Origin: Streptomyces zhihengii
Lineage (GTDB): Bacteria; Actinomycetota; Actinomycetes; Streptomycetales; Streptomycetaceae
NCBI RefSeq assembly: GCF_016919245.1
Contig: NZ_JAFEJA010000001.1
Location: 5,047,501 to 5,111,500 of the forward strand
Length of the DNA stretch: 64,000 nt
Direction of reading: 5' to 3'
Of the stretch, positions 37,743 to 46,512 are shown in pieces (position 1 is the stretch's first letter; each line of letters starts with the position of its first letter). The position numbers and the translations under genes were made by a program. The notes under the pieces are model-generated. The model ran no database searches, was not told the origin of the DNA, and saw only the letters and a list, made by a program, of their open reading frames with translations.

Positions 37743-37821
37743 CCCCGCGGCCCGCCCGGACGTGCGGGCGCCCGGCACCCGGGCCGCACCGGCCGGGCCG
37801 CCGCAGCCGAGGAGGACCACC

Positions 37822-38196
37822 GTGACCCTGCCGAGCCTGGCGCTGCTGCTCTTCGCGGTGTTCTCGTCCGCCGCCGGGCAGATCATGCTGAAGCACGGGA
37901 TGCGTTCGGCGTCCGCCGCGGCCCCCGACGGCGGTGTCCCGCTCGCGATGCGGGCGGCGACCACCCCGTGGGTCGTCCTCGGGCTGACGGTGTTCGCCCT
38001 CTCCGCGGTGGCGTGGATGTCCACCCTGGCCCGGGTGCCGCTGAGCACGGCGTACCCGTTCAACGCCCTCGGCTATCTGCTGATCGTGATCGCCGCCTCC
38101 ACCGTGCTGCACGAGCGGACGTCCCTGTGGACCTGGGCCGGTTCGCTGGTGGTGGTGGCCGGGCTGCTGATGGTCATGGCGGGCCGCCAGGGCTGA
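37822..38196 (+). CDS. Small EamA/SMR-type transporter, ArnE-like flippase candidate
   Basis: A 124-residue protein with four predicted membrane helices and a GAGGAGGA ribosome site before its GTG. It resembles half-size drug/metabolite transporters, with GQIMLKHGMR near the N-terminus, PLSTAYPFNALGYLL (about 76-90) and WTWAGSLVVVAGLLMVMAG at the end. In polymyxin-resistance and arabinogalactan-type pathways such proteins flip undecaprenyl-phosphate sugars. Its place directly behind a GT2 and a GT-C protein supports that role by context. A drug/cation transporter is the alternative. Confidence 0.8.
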   Translation: MTLPSLALLLFAVFSSAAGQIMLKHGMRSASAAAPDGGVPLAMRAATTPWVVLGLTVFALSAVAWMSTLARVPLSTAYPFNALGYLLIVIAASTVLHERTSLWTWAGSLVVVAGLLMVMAGRQG

Positions 38197-38264
38197 GCCC
38201 GCCGGGGCGCGGTCCGGCCCACCCGCCCGCGTCCGTGCCCGCCGGGGGCGCGGTCCGGCCCACC
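38197..38264. repeat. Imperfect 27-base direct repeat before the terminator
   Basis: 38197-38223 and 38237-38264 are nearly identical copies of a GCCGGGGCGCGGTCCGGCCC-containing unit, differing by one inserted G, at a 40-base period. They lie in the short gap between the convergent EmrE-like and ABC permease genes. Confidence 0.75.
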
Positions 38265-38278
38265 TGCCCCACCCGTCC

Positions 38279-38312
38279 CCGCCGGGGGCGCGCGCCGGCG
38301 CGCCCCCGGCGG
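38279..38312. terminator. Bidirectional terminator between EmrE-like gene and sugar ABC permease
   Basis: CCGCCGGGGGCGCG (38279-38292) pairs perfectly with CGCGCCCCCGGCGG (38299-38312). It lies between convergent genes, five bases from the permease stop. Confidence 0.8.
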
Positions 38313-38316
38313 TCCG

Positions 38317-39240
38317 TCACTTGACGGCGCCCGCCATCACTCCGTTGACGAACTGCCGCTGGAAGGCGAAGAACACCACCAGCGGAATGATCATCGACAC
38401 GAAGGCCCCGGGCGCCAGCACGTCGATGTTGTTGCCGAACTGCCGGACCTGCCGCTGGAGCGCCACCGTGATCGGCGCCGACTCGGAGTCCGCGAAGATC
38501 AGCGCCACCAGCATGTCGTTCCACACCCACAGGAACTGGAAGATGCCGAGCGAGGCGATCGCCGGGCCGCCGAGCGGCAGCACCACCCGGGTGAACAGCC
38601 GCAGCTCACCCGCCCCGTCGAGCCGGGCCGCCTCCAGCAGCTCCCGCGGGATCTCCGCGAAGAAGTTCCGCAGCAGGAAGATCGCGAACGGCAGCCCGAA
38701 CGCGACGTGGAACAGGACCACCCCGAGCGTGGTCTCGAAGACGCCGATCGCGCCGAACAGCTCCGAGACCGGTACCAGCGCCACCTGCACCGGCACCACC
38801 AGCAGGCCCACCACGACGATGAACCACCAGTCGCGGCCCGGGAAGTCCATCCACGCGAAGGCGTATCCGGCGAGCGCGCCGATCACCACGACCAGCACGG
38901 TGGCCGGGAGGGTGATCATCAGGGTGGAGACCAGGGAGTCGGTGATCGCCTCGTTCTCCAGCAGCCGGGTGTAGTTCTCGGTGGTGAGCTGCGCGGGCGC
39001 CGACAGCACCTCCCACCAGCCGCTCTCCGCGATGTCCCCCGGGCTGCGCAGCGAGGAGAGCAGCAGCCCCACGGTCGGCATCAGCCAGAACAGCGCCGCG
39101 AGGACGAGGAAGACCCGCAGCGCGCCGCCGCCGGTGCGGGCGGCGAGCCGGGAGCCCAGGGACCGCCGGGGCCGGGCCCCGGTCCGCGCGGGACCGCCCC
39201 CGGCGCGGGGCCGGCCGGCCTTCGCCGTCGTCGTGCTCAT
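38317..39240 (-). CDS. Carbohydrate ABC transporter permease, MalG type
   Basis: A 307-residue inner permease starting MSTTTAKAGRP. It has six membrane segments and the EAA loop EIPRELLEAARLDGAGELRLFTRVVLPL (about 214-241). It ends QFVNGVMAGAVK, typical of CUT1-family MalG homologues. Its ATG overlaps the upstream permease stop by four bases. No ATPase gene is nearby, so the shared MsiK-type ATPase used by many Streptomyces sugar importers probably energises it. Confidence 0.93.
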   Translation of the reverse strand: MSTTTAKAGRPRAGGGPARTGARPRRSLGSRLAARTGGGALRVFLVLAALFWLMPTVGLLLSSLRSPGDIAESGWWEVLSAPAQLTTENYTRLLENEAITDSLVSTLMITLPATVLVVVIGALAGYAFAWMDFPGRDWWFIVVVGLLVVPVQVALVPVSELFGAIGVFETTLGVVLFHVAFGLPFAIFLLRNFFAEIPRELLEAARLDGAGELRLFTRVVLPLGGPAIASLGIFQFLWVWNDMLVALIFADSESAPITVALQRQVRQFGNNIDVLAPGAFVSMIIPLVVFFAFQRQFVNGVMAGAVK

Positions 39241-40583
39241 CGCCGGCCCTCCCTTCGCATCCTGCGGATGTTGAGGATCATCACCGGCAGCACCAGCAGG
39301 AGCAGCAGCACCGCGATCGCGCTGCCGAGACCGAGGTTCGCGTCGGTGCCGAACGACGACCGGTAGAGCTGGAGCGCCAGGACGTTGGCGTCGTCCTGCG
39401 AGGAGCCCGGCGCGATGACGAACACCAGGTCGAAGATCTTCAGGACGTTGATCATCAAGGTCACCAGGACGACCGCGAGCACCGGCGCCAGCAGCGGCAC
39501 GGTCACCCTGCGGAAGACCTGCCACTCGTTGGCGCCGTCCACCCGGGCGGCCTCCAGCAGTTCGCGGGGCATGCCGGCCAGACCGGCGGCGATCAGCACC
39601 ATCGCGAAGCCCGCCCACATCCACACGTAGCTGCCGATGACGGCGGGCGTGACCAGGCTCGGGCCGAGCCAGTTCACGCCGTTGTAGGGCTCCCGGAAGT
39701 TCTCCGCCGGCAGCCGCAGCAGCGCGCCGTCGGCCGCCGCGGGCAGGGTGAAGGAGCCGTCGGGGCCGGCCCGGGTGGCGGCCACCACCCTGCCGTCCTT
39801 GACGGCCTCCACCAGGAGGCCGGCGAGGCCGAGTTCCGCCGGGTCGACGGTGTTCGGCCGGCCGCCCCCGCCCCGGGTGAAGTCCAGCCAGGCCGTTCCC
39901 GCGATCCCGTCGCCGGACGGCTCGGGGGGCCGGGCCGGCCGGGCGTCGGACGGCATGCTGCCCGGTGCCACCCCGACCAGCGGCAGCAGCGCGGGGCTGC
40001 CCGCCCTGACCGGCTCCTCGGTGACGAACGTCCCGCCGCCGCCCGCCTTCAGCGGGTGCACCGGCAGCGGGCGGGCCCTGGGGAAGCCGGCCGACTCGTC
40101 GAAGGTGTCGTGCACCCCGACCCAGACGGCGTTCGCGACCCCGCGCTGCGGGTCCTGCTCGTAGACCAGCCGGAAGATGATCCCGGCGGCGAGCATCGAG
40201 ATCGCCATCGGCATGAAGACGATCAGCTTGAACGCCGTGCCCCAGCGGACGCGTTCGGTGAGCACCGCGAAGATCAGGCCGAGTGCGGTGGCGACGGTCG
40301 GGGCGACCACCACCCAGACCGCGTTGTTGCGCACCGCGGTCAGGATGGTGTCGTCGGTGAAGATCTCCGTGTAGTTGTCCAGCCCGGCGAAGCCCCCGGA
40401 CCCGTCGAGGAAGGACCGGTGGACCGAGTACCCGATGGGGTAGACCACGAGCGCGCCGAGCAGCACCAGGGCGGGCAGCAGGAACGCCGCCGCCACCGCC
40501 TTGCGTGTGCCCGTGACGCTCCTGCGCTTGTCGGCGGGGGGCGCCGGACGGTCCGGCCGTCCCCCCGCGGTCGCGGCGGTCAC
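39237..40583 (-). CDS. Carbohydrate ABC transporter permease, MalF type, with extracellular insertion
   Basis: A 448-residue permease, about 140 longer than usual. Membrane segments surround residues 30-52 and 88-142, then an insertion of about 150 residues (roughly 150-305) separates them from the rest. The EAA loop GMPRELLEAARVDGANEWQVF is near 337-357. Within the insertion, 226-292 looks like an SdrD-B/Cna-B Ig-like module: GIAGTAWLDF, VDPAELGLAGLLVEA, then a short repeat of ATRAGPDGSFTLP. This domain should face the cell wall and might receive substrate from the binding protein. The GTG start is four bases past the upstream stop codon. Confidence 0.9.
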   Translation of the reverse strand: MTAATAGGRPDRPAPPADKRRSVTGTRKAVAAAFLLPALVLLGALVVYPIGYSVHRSFLDGSGGFAGLDNYTEIFTDDTILTAVRNNAVWVVVAPTVATALGLIFAVLTERVRWGTAFKLIVFMPMAISMLAAGIIFRLVYEQDPQRGVANAVWVGVHDTFDESAGFPRARPLPVHPLKAGGGGTFVTEEPVRAGSPALLPLVGVAPGSMPSDARPARPPEPSGDGIAGTAWLDFTRGGGGRPNTVDPAELGLAGLLVEAVKDGRVVAATRAGPDGSFTLPAAADGALLRLPAENFREPYNGVNWLGPSLVTPAVIGSYVWMWAGFAMVLIAAGLAGMPRELLEAARVDGANEWQVFRRVTVPLLAPVLAVVLVTLMINVLKIFDLVFVIAPGSSQDDANVLALQLYRSSFGTDANLGLGSAIAVLLLLLVLPVMILNIRRMRREGRR

Positions 40584-40587
40584 GCGG

Positions 40588-41946
40588 TCAGTCCCTGTAC
40601 GCCTTGGCCGCCTCGGACTCCAGCGCGCGCTGGGTCCCGGCGACGTCCTTCGGGTTCTTCAGGAAGTCCTGGAGCGCCTTCCACTCGCCCTTGCCCGGCG
40701 TGCCGCCGAACGACTGGGGCATCTGGTCCGACATGTCGAAGCGGAAGTCGTCGCCCGCCGCGATCAGCGCCTCGGCGATGTCGCGCTGCACGTCGTTCGG
40801 GTAGACCGAGGTGTCCAGAGCCTTGTTGGGCGAGATGAAGCCGCCCGCGGCCGCCGAGATCGCCGCGGCGTCGGGCGAGGCCAGGAAGGTGAGCAGCGCC
40901 TGCGCCCCCTTGCCGTCCTTCAGCGCCACGGCGGCGTCGCCGCCGGTCACCACGGGCGGCTCGGCGCCGACCGCCGGGAACGGGAACACCTTGGCGTCCT
41001 TGCCGATCTCCGCGTCCGTCTGGGCGATGTTGACGGTGACGAAGTCGCCCTCGAACACCATCGCGCCCTTGGGCTGGTCGCCGCCGGTGAACGTCTGCGT
41101 GACGGAGGCGGGGAACTCCGTCTGGAGCGCGCCGTCCGCGCCGCCCGCGATCAGCGAGGCGTTGCCGAAGAGCTGGCCGAGGGTGGTGAGGGCGTCCTTC
41201 ACGGACGGGTCGGTCCACGGGATCTCGTGCCGGGCGAGCCGGTCGTACTTCTCGGGGCCCGCCTGCGAGAGGTAGACGTTCTCGAACCAGTCGGTCAGGG
41301 TCCAGCCGTCGGCACCCGCGACCGAGACCGGGGTGACGCCCGATGCGGAGATCGTCTCCGCCGTCGACAGGAAGTCCTTCCAGGTCGCCGGCGCACTCGC
41401 GCCCGCGTTCTCGAAGACGGTGTCGTTGTACCAGACCAGGGACTTGTTGGCGGCCTTGTAGTAGACGCCGTACTGGGTGCCGTCCACGGCGCCGAGGTCC
41501 TGCCAGCCCTTGGCGTAGTTCTTCGTCAACTGGGCCGTGGCCTCGGGGCCGGCGGGCTTGGCCCACCCCCGTTCCACCGCCTGCCGGATCGCGCCGACCT
41601 GCGGCAGCATCGCGACATCGGGCGGGCTGCCGCCCGCGATCTTCGTGCCGAGGAAGTTGACGATCGGGTCCTGCGCGGGGACGAAGGTGACCTCCGCGCC
41701 GGTGCGCTTCTCGAACTCGTCGAGGACCTTGGTGAAGTTCTCCTGCTCCGGACCGCTCCAGACCGCGGCGACCTGTAACTTCTCGCCCTCCAGTCCGGGC
41801 AGTCGCACGCTCGCGGCCGGTGCCTTGCTCCCGCCGTCCCCGGGTGCCGGTTCGTCGTCGCCGCCGCTGCCGCATCCGGCGAGGGCGAGTGCGCCGATCG
41901 CGGCGAACACCGTGGCGGCCCTGCCCGTACGAAGAGTTGTGCGCAT
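40588..41946 (-). CDS. Sugar ABC transporter substrate-binding lipoprotein
   Basis: A 452-residue extracellular solute-binding protein, family 1. The signal peptide ends in the lipobox LAGC (22-25), so Cys25 is lipidated. Mature features include EEKRTG-like FEKRTGAEVTFVPAQD (about 80-95), YGVYYKAANKSLVWYN and the WKDFLSTAETI region typical of CUT1 binding proteins. It heads the three-gene importer operon. The sugar is not identifiable from sequence, and no glycoside hydrolase or LacI regulator is adjacent. Confidence 0.93.
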   Translation of the reverse strand: MRTTLRTGRAATVFAAIGALALAGCGSGGDDEPAPGDGGSKAPAASVRLPGLEGEKLQVAAVWSGPEQENFTKVLDEFEKRTGAEVTFVPAQDPIVNFLGTKIAGGSPPDVAMLPQVGAIRQAVERGWAKPAGPEATAQLTKNYAKGWQDLGAVDGTQYGVYYKAANKSLVWYNDTVFENAGASAPATWKDFLSTAETISASGVTPVSVAGADGWTLTDWFENVYLSQAGPEKYDRLARHEIPWTDPSVKDALTTLGQLFGNASLIAGGADGALQTEFPASVTQTFTGGDQPKGAMVFEGDFVTVNIAQTDAEIGKDAKVFPFPAVGAEPPVVTGGDAAVALKDGKGAQALLTFLASPDAAAISAAAGGFISPNKALDTSVYPNDVQRDIAEALIAAGDDFRFDMSDQMPQSFGGTPGKGEWKALQDFLKNPKDVAGTQRALESEAAKAYRD

Positions 41947-42328
41947 CGCTGCCCCGTCTCTCCCGTGCGCTGCTGCCCCGTGACAGAAGGTGTACGCCCG
42001 TGCACCGGGAGTCGCAATACCGCCCTCGGCGTCGACCGGACTTTCGTGATGGCCTTGTGACGCTGTGTCAGAAACCGCTGGTGCGAGCGGGTCGCCCGTG
42101 GCGGCGGTGCCGGCAGGGGATGCCGTGGCGGGGCGGGTGCCCGCCGGTTCCGGGCGGGGATCAGGGGCGGACCTCGGTCCGGTCCGGGCGGGGATCAGGG
42201 GCGGACCTCGGTCCGGTCCGGGCGGGGATCAGGGGCAGGTGGGCCCTCGGGTCCGGGCGGGGATCAGGGGCGGACGTCGGTCGGGTCCGGGCGGGGCCGG
42301 CTCGGGCATCCGGGCGGGCGGGTGTCCG
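41947..42328. other. Intergenic region carrying a 34-bp tandem array
   Basis: A 382-base gap between the sugar-binding protein gene start and the 3' end of the FHA/FtsK-like gene. The first half presumably holds the sugar operon promoter near 41960-42060. The second half (42152-42328) is the repeat array described separately. No gene is seen. Confidence 0.6.
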
Positions 42329-42353
42329 TCAGGTCTGGGCGGGGATCAGGGGC
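42152..42353. repeat. Tandem array derived from the 3' end of the adjacent gene
   Basis: GGGCGGGGATCAGGGGC occurs at 42152-42168, 42186-42202, 42220-42236, 42255-42271 and 42337-42353, at a 34-35 base period for the first four. The last copy is coding: read on the minus strand it specifies the end PLIPAQT of the FHA/FtsK-like protein. The others lie beyond the stop codon. Further partial GGGCGGG units occur between 42286 and 42322. Confidence 0.9.
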
Positions 42354-45300
42354 GGCAGCGGACCGGCGTCGACCGACTGCGCGGCGCGCTGGAGGGCGCT
42401 CGCGAGCAGCGCGAGGTCCGTGGGGCCGTTGCCGAGTTCACGGACGGGGCGGCGGGTGGGCGGGTCGCCCATCCGCTCCCACTCCAGCGGGACCACGGTG
42501 GGACGCAGGGTCGCCGTGCGCGGGATCCTTCCGGAGACGCGGCCGGTCTGGAACGCCGTCACCCGCCCGTCCGGATGTCCGAGCCGGCCCCGGCCCGGTG
42601 CGGGGTCGTCCGGCCCCGGAGAGACGGGCGGGGCCTGGAGCACCACCCGCAGCCGCGCGCCCTCGGCGAGCCGGGTGTCGGCCGTCCGGTCCGGGCGGGA
42701 CGACGTCGCGATCAGATGGACCCCGAGCCGTCCGCCGTCCCGGGCGACCGCCTCCAGGGCCCGCACCACGGAACCGGCCGCCGGGCGGCCCGGGCTGCCG
42801 AGCGCGGGGGCGACCAGCGCGTCGTAGTCGTCCACCAGGACCACCAGCCGCGGCAGCGGATCGGGCCCCGGCCGCTGGGTGCGGCCGCCGGGGCGCAGCC
42901 GGAGCGTCCCCGACGAGGGCGAGTGGAGGTCGCCCCGCTGGTCGGTGCCGTCCGGCGCGGTGCGCTGGCCGACCATGCGGTCCGACACCTCGCGGCGCGC
43001 GTGCCACTCGGCGAAGTCGGTGCCGTCGAGCAGTTCCGCGCGGCGCTTCAGCTCGCCGCCCAGGGCCTGTGCGAAGACCCGCATCCGCACCGGGTCGCTC
43101 GCCACCAGATGCTCGGTGACATGGGGCAGTTCCGTGCACGCGGCGAGACCCTCGCCGCGTTCGCCGCCCGCGCCGTCCACCAGCAGCAGGCCCAGCCGGT
43201 CGGGGCGGCCCGCGGAGGCGAGGGAGGCGGCGAGCGCGCGCAGCAGCTCCGTCCGGCCGCTGCCCGCGGGGCCCTCGACCAGCAGGTGCGGGCCCTCGGC
43301 CGTGAGGTCCACGGAGAGCGGGCCGTGCGGACCGGCTCCGAGGACGACCGTGCCCTCCGTCGCCGACGCCCAGCGGGCCATCAGGGAGGCCGGTGTGGCC
43401 CGCGCCAGGCCCAGTTCGTCCAGCAGCCGGGCGGTGCCCGGCAGTGCGGTGGCCCGGCCCGGTGCCGTCTGCGATCCCTCGGTGCGCAGCGGTGCCAGGG
43501 CGCGGCCGAACCGCTCGGCCCACGCGGCGGACACCGCGTCCACCGAGCCGACCGTGCCGTGCCCCGCGGCCCGGCCCCCGGCCACCCGCAGCACCCGCAG
43601 CGCGGTCGCCACGTCACCGCTCAGCAGCGCGACGGCGCCGCACTCGCGGAACGGCAGCGACGCCGCGCAGGCGGCCTCGTAGGTGGCGGCGACGGGCGAC
43701 ACGGGGGACGCCGACGGCGTCTCGGCGAGGCAGATCAGATGGATACCGGCCGCGGGCCCGGCGCCCGCGAGGCGCGCCGTCGTCTCGCGCAGCGCCGCCG
43801 AGCCGGGGTCCCCGTCGACGACGACGACCGTGCGCGGGCCGGTGTGGCGTGCGGCGGCCTCCGCCACCGCCGTGCGGTCGGCACTCGGCCAGCCCGGGCC
43901 GAGCGGCCCGTCGTCCAGCCGCCGGGTCAGCTCGGCCGTCCGCGCGGTGGCCTGGTCGCGGTCGTAGGCGAGCAGCAGCCGGCAGTCCTGGCCGTGCGCG
44001 GGACGCAGATGGGGCAGCCAGCCCAGCCACGCCCAGTCGCCCCTGCGGGCGTCGAGGCCGTGGGCCCGGTCCGTGCTGATCAGCACGATCTCCAGATCGG
44101 ACGGCGCGTGCAGCGCGGCGAGCTGCGCCACGGCGGAACGCGCCAGCCCCAGCAGCCGTGGCCGCGGCCCGGCGAGCCCCAGCGAACCCGCCTCCGGCAG
44201 GGCGACCGTGACCGGGACCGAGGGCAGTTCGGCGCGGTCGGCCGTGCCCAGCCGGATCACCAGCGACTCGGGGTGACCGGGGGCGCGCTCCCACAGCCGG
44301 GGGCCCGGTCCTATGGCGGTCAGCAGGACGGCGGCCGGGTCGGGCCAGCTCTCGCCGCCCGGGCCGGGGTCCGCCGCCCCGGGAGCGGCCGCCGCCGGGG
44401 CCTGGGCGGCGCCGGTGTCCCGGCCGCCGGTCAGCCGGCGGGCCCAGGCGCCTATGCCGCGCCGCCGTGGGGCGTCGGCCGCGGGCGGTTCCGCGGGGGC
44501 GTCGTCCGCCGCGCGTGTGCCGCGTTCCCCGGGGGCGTCGGGCCGCAGGTCGATGGGGCGGCCGTGGGTGGCGCCGGGAGCGGGCGCGTACTGCGCGGGC
44601 ACCCGCGGGGGCGCGCCCGCGGCGCGGTCGCCCTGACCGGGAGCCTCCGGCCACGGGGCGGTGCCGGGGGTGCCGGCGTCGTGCGGGTGCGGCCACGGGG
44701 CGGCGCCGCGGCCGTCCCCGGGGGCGCCCGGCGCGCGGTCGTCCGCGCCGGGGTAGCCGGTGCCCGGTGCTTCGGGGGTACGGCCGTGGCCCGTCGGCCA
44801 GGGGGCCTGCTCGTGTTCGGCGGATCCGGTGCGGGCGTGCGGCCACGGGGCGGTCCCGCCGTCGCTCCCGGAGGTGCGGGCGCCGCCCTGCCCGGCCGCG
44901 GTGCGGCCGGACGGATCGCGATGGCCATGACCGTCCGTGCCCTGCGCCGCTGCGGTGCGGCCGTGACCGGCCCCAGCCGAGCCGGCCGCGCCCGATGCCG
45001 GGCTTCCGGAGGAGGCGGGGCCACCGGAGGCCGCCCCACCCGGGTACGCCGCCCCACCGGGGGAGCCTGCCGTGGGGGAGCCCGCCCGCCCGGGGACCGA
45101 ACCCCGGCCGGAGGCAGCGCCGCCGGAAGCGGCGCTCCCGGGGAACGTCCGCTCGCCGGAAGGCGGCCGCTGGGAGCCCGCGTCCCCCGGGAACGCACCC
45201 GGGGCGGAGCCCGTCCCGCCCGAGGTCACCCCGCCGGGGTACGCCGGGGCACCCCCACCGGGTGCGCCTGCCGCGGGGGAGCCCGCCCGCTCGGGGAACG

Positions 45301-46003
45301 AACCCCCGCCGGAGCCCACCCCACCGGCGCCCCCGCCCGCGGCGGGGAACGCGTCGCGGGGTGGGACCGGTACGCGGAGGTGGCCCTCGCCGTCCGGGGT
45401 GGTGGCGGGGCCCGCGGGGGCGGGGCCGGCGGCGAGCCGCAGCGCGGACTCGCCCACGCGCAGCAGCGCGCCGGCCGGCAGCCGCACCGGACGGGTGCCC
45501 ACGGGGGCGCCGTCGACGGTCGTGCCGTTGGTCGAGTCGAGGTCGGCGACGGTGACCCGGCCGTCCTCCGAGACCGTCACCTCGCAGTGCAGGCGCGAGA
45601 CGTCCGGGTCGTCCAGGGGCACGTCGGCGTCGGCCGAGCGGCCGACGCTGATCCGGCCCCCGTGCAGCAGATGGACGCCGCCCGCGTCGGGCCCGGCGAC
45701 GACGTGCAGTTCGGCCGGGACGTCCGCGTCGTGCGGCTCCTCGCCGGCCGGGGTCTGGAGGGCGAGCACCGCGCCGTCCACCAGGGGCGGTTCGCCGAGG
45801 GTGCGCCGCTGGAGGTCGAGCCGCTCCTGGCCGGCCCAGAGCACCACGGCCCCCGAGGCGTCGGGGCCGCAGGCGGCCGACGCGAGGGCGGAGGCCACGG
45901 CGGCGAGCGCCGTGCCCGCGGGCGCGGTGACCAGGACGTCGCAGGCGCGCCCGGGCGCGGACTGTCCGCCGCGCGGCGCGAGCACCGTGAGCCGGATCTG
46001 CAT
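42329..46003 (-). CDS. FHA domain / FtsK-EccC-like ATPase-fold protein
   Basis: A 1224-residue cytoplasmic protein starting MQIRLTVLAPRGG. A ubiquitin-like N-terminal part precedes an FHA domain (GRS 121-123, SRLHC 136-140, STNG 157-160) that should bind phosphothreonine. Residues about 195-500 are a Gly/Pro/Ala-rich linker. The C-terminal half is FtsK/EccC-like: a Walker A-like GPAGSGRTE near 911-919, where Arg replaces Lys, and a Walker B VVLVDDYD near 1054-1061. The Arg suggests weak or no ATP hydrolysis, as in degenerate EccC domains. It is divergent from the Ser/Thr kinases pkaA and pkaB, which are likely to phosphorylate its ligands. Confidence 0.88.
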   Translation of the reverse strand: MQIRLTVLAPRGGQSAPGRACDVLVTAPAGTALAAVASALASAACGPDASGAVVLWAGQERLDLQRRTLGEPPLVDGAVLALQTPAGEEPHDADVPAELHVVAGPDAGGVHLLHGGRISVGRSADADVPLDDPDVSRLHCEVTVSEDGRVTVADLDSTNGTTVDGAPVGTRPVRLPAGALLRVGESALRLAAGPAPAGPATTPDGEGHLRVPVPPRDAFPAAGGGAGGVGSGGGSFPERAGSPAAGAPGGGAPAYPGGVTSGGTGSAPGAFPGDAGSQRPPSGERTFPGSAASGGAASGRGSVPGRAGSPTAGSPGGAAYPGGAASGGPASSGSPASGAAGSAGAGHGRTAAAQGTDGHGHRDPSGRTAAGQGGARTSGSDGGTAPWPHARTGSAEHEQAPWPTGHGRTPEAPGTGYPGADDRAPGAPGDGRGAAPWPHPHDAGTPGTAPWPEAPGQGDRAAGAPPRVPAQYAPAPGATHGRPIDLRPDAPGERGTRAADDAPAEPPAADAPRRRGIGAWARRLTGGRDTGAAQAPAAAAPGAADPGPGGESWPDPAAVLLTAIGPGPRLWERAPGHPESLVIRLGTADRAELPSVPVTVALPEAGSLGLAGPRPRLLGLARSAVAQLAALHAPSDLEIVLISTDRAHGLDARRGDWAWLGWLPHLRPAHGQDCRLLLAYDRDQATARTAELTRRLDDGPLGPGWPSADRTAVAEAAARHTGPRTVVVVDGDPGSAALRETTARLAGAGPAAGIHLICLAETPSASPVSPVAATYEAACAASLPFRECGAVALLSGDVATALRVLRVAGGRAAGHGTVGSVDAVSAAWAERFGRALAPLRTEGSQTAPGRATALPGTARLLDELGLARATPASLMARWASATEGTVVLGAGPHGPLSVDLTAEGPHLLVEGPAGSGRTELLRALAASLASAGRPDRLGLLLVDGAGGERGEGLAACTELPHVTEHLVASDPVRMRVFAQALGGELKRRAELLDGTDFAEWHARREVSDRMVGQRTAPDGTDQRGDLHSPSSGTLRLRPGGRTQRPGPDPLPRLVVLVDDYDALVAPALGSPGRPAAGSVVRALEAVARDGGRLGVHLIATSSRPDRTADTRLAEGARLRVVLQAPPVSPGPDDPAPGRGRLGHPDGRVTAFQTGRVSGRIPRTATLRPTVVPLEWERMGDPPTRRPVRELGNGPTDLALLASALQRAAQSVDAGPLPPLIPAQT

Positions 46004-46512
46004 CGCCGTCAGCAATCCCTTCTGCGCGGGGCACCCGGCCAGGGACCGCCCCGATCGCCCCCGCCCGGCAGGTCGGCACGAGCCATGGGATCCGGGCCCT
46101 CGCCGAAGGCGCGCCGGAGGGAACCGTCCACACGGCTGTGTGCTGAGGGCATCCTCGCACCTGCCGCCGACAACACGCCCGGGACCCACCCTCAAGTGAT
46201 CTTGAATGGTCGGCTCTGGACCCAAAAATGCCTGCTTGGGAACCGGCCCCTGATCGAGCCCGTCCGAAAAGTGAGCTTCGCTGCACTTGCGACCGGCAAC
46301 CATCCGTACGGGAGTCGCGTCTCCATTCGAGAGGACCCGGGCGGCACCGGGCGGATTGGGGCGGCGCCCGCCAGGAAAGAGATGGGCGGCGAGGCCGCCG
46401 GTGATCCGTGCCACGGCATTACAGTGGGCCGGACACGCGGGCGGCCGTCAGGATCAAAGGATCATCGGCGGGCCCGGACCATGTGAGGACCCCTATCAGC
46501 AGGGAGCGCGAC
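46004..46512. promoter_or_regulatory. Divergent control region, FHA/FtsK-like gene / pkaA
   Basis: A 509-base gap. It is less GC-rich than its surroundings around 46195-46300. It holds a small inverted repeat AAGTG/CACTT near 46270 and a direct repeat GGATCA-AA-GGATCA near 46451. The AGGGAG site at 46501-46506 serves pkaA. I see no gene that I would defend; a 75-codon minus-strand frame lacks support. Confidence 0.5.

Noticed and set aside
34725..38063. Minus-strand open frame of 1112 codons across the glycosyltransferase genes
   Set aside because: It covers three well-supported plus-strand genes and shows only Gly/Arg/Ala-rich text.
42152..42353. CRISPR array
   Set aside because: The units are contiguous 34-base near-identical repeats with no unique spacers, no cas genes are present, and they match the 3' end of the adjacent gene.
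46192..46419. 75-codon minus-strand ORF in the pkaA divergent region
   Set aside because: No ribosome site, no recognisable domain and a composition unlike neighbouring genes; treated as noncoding.
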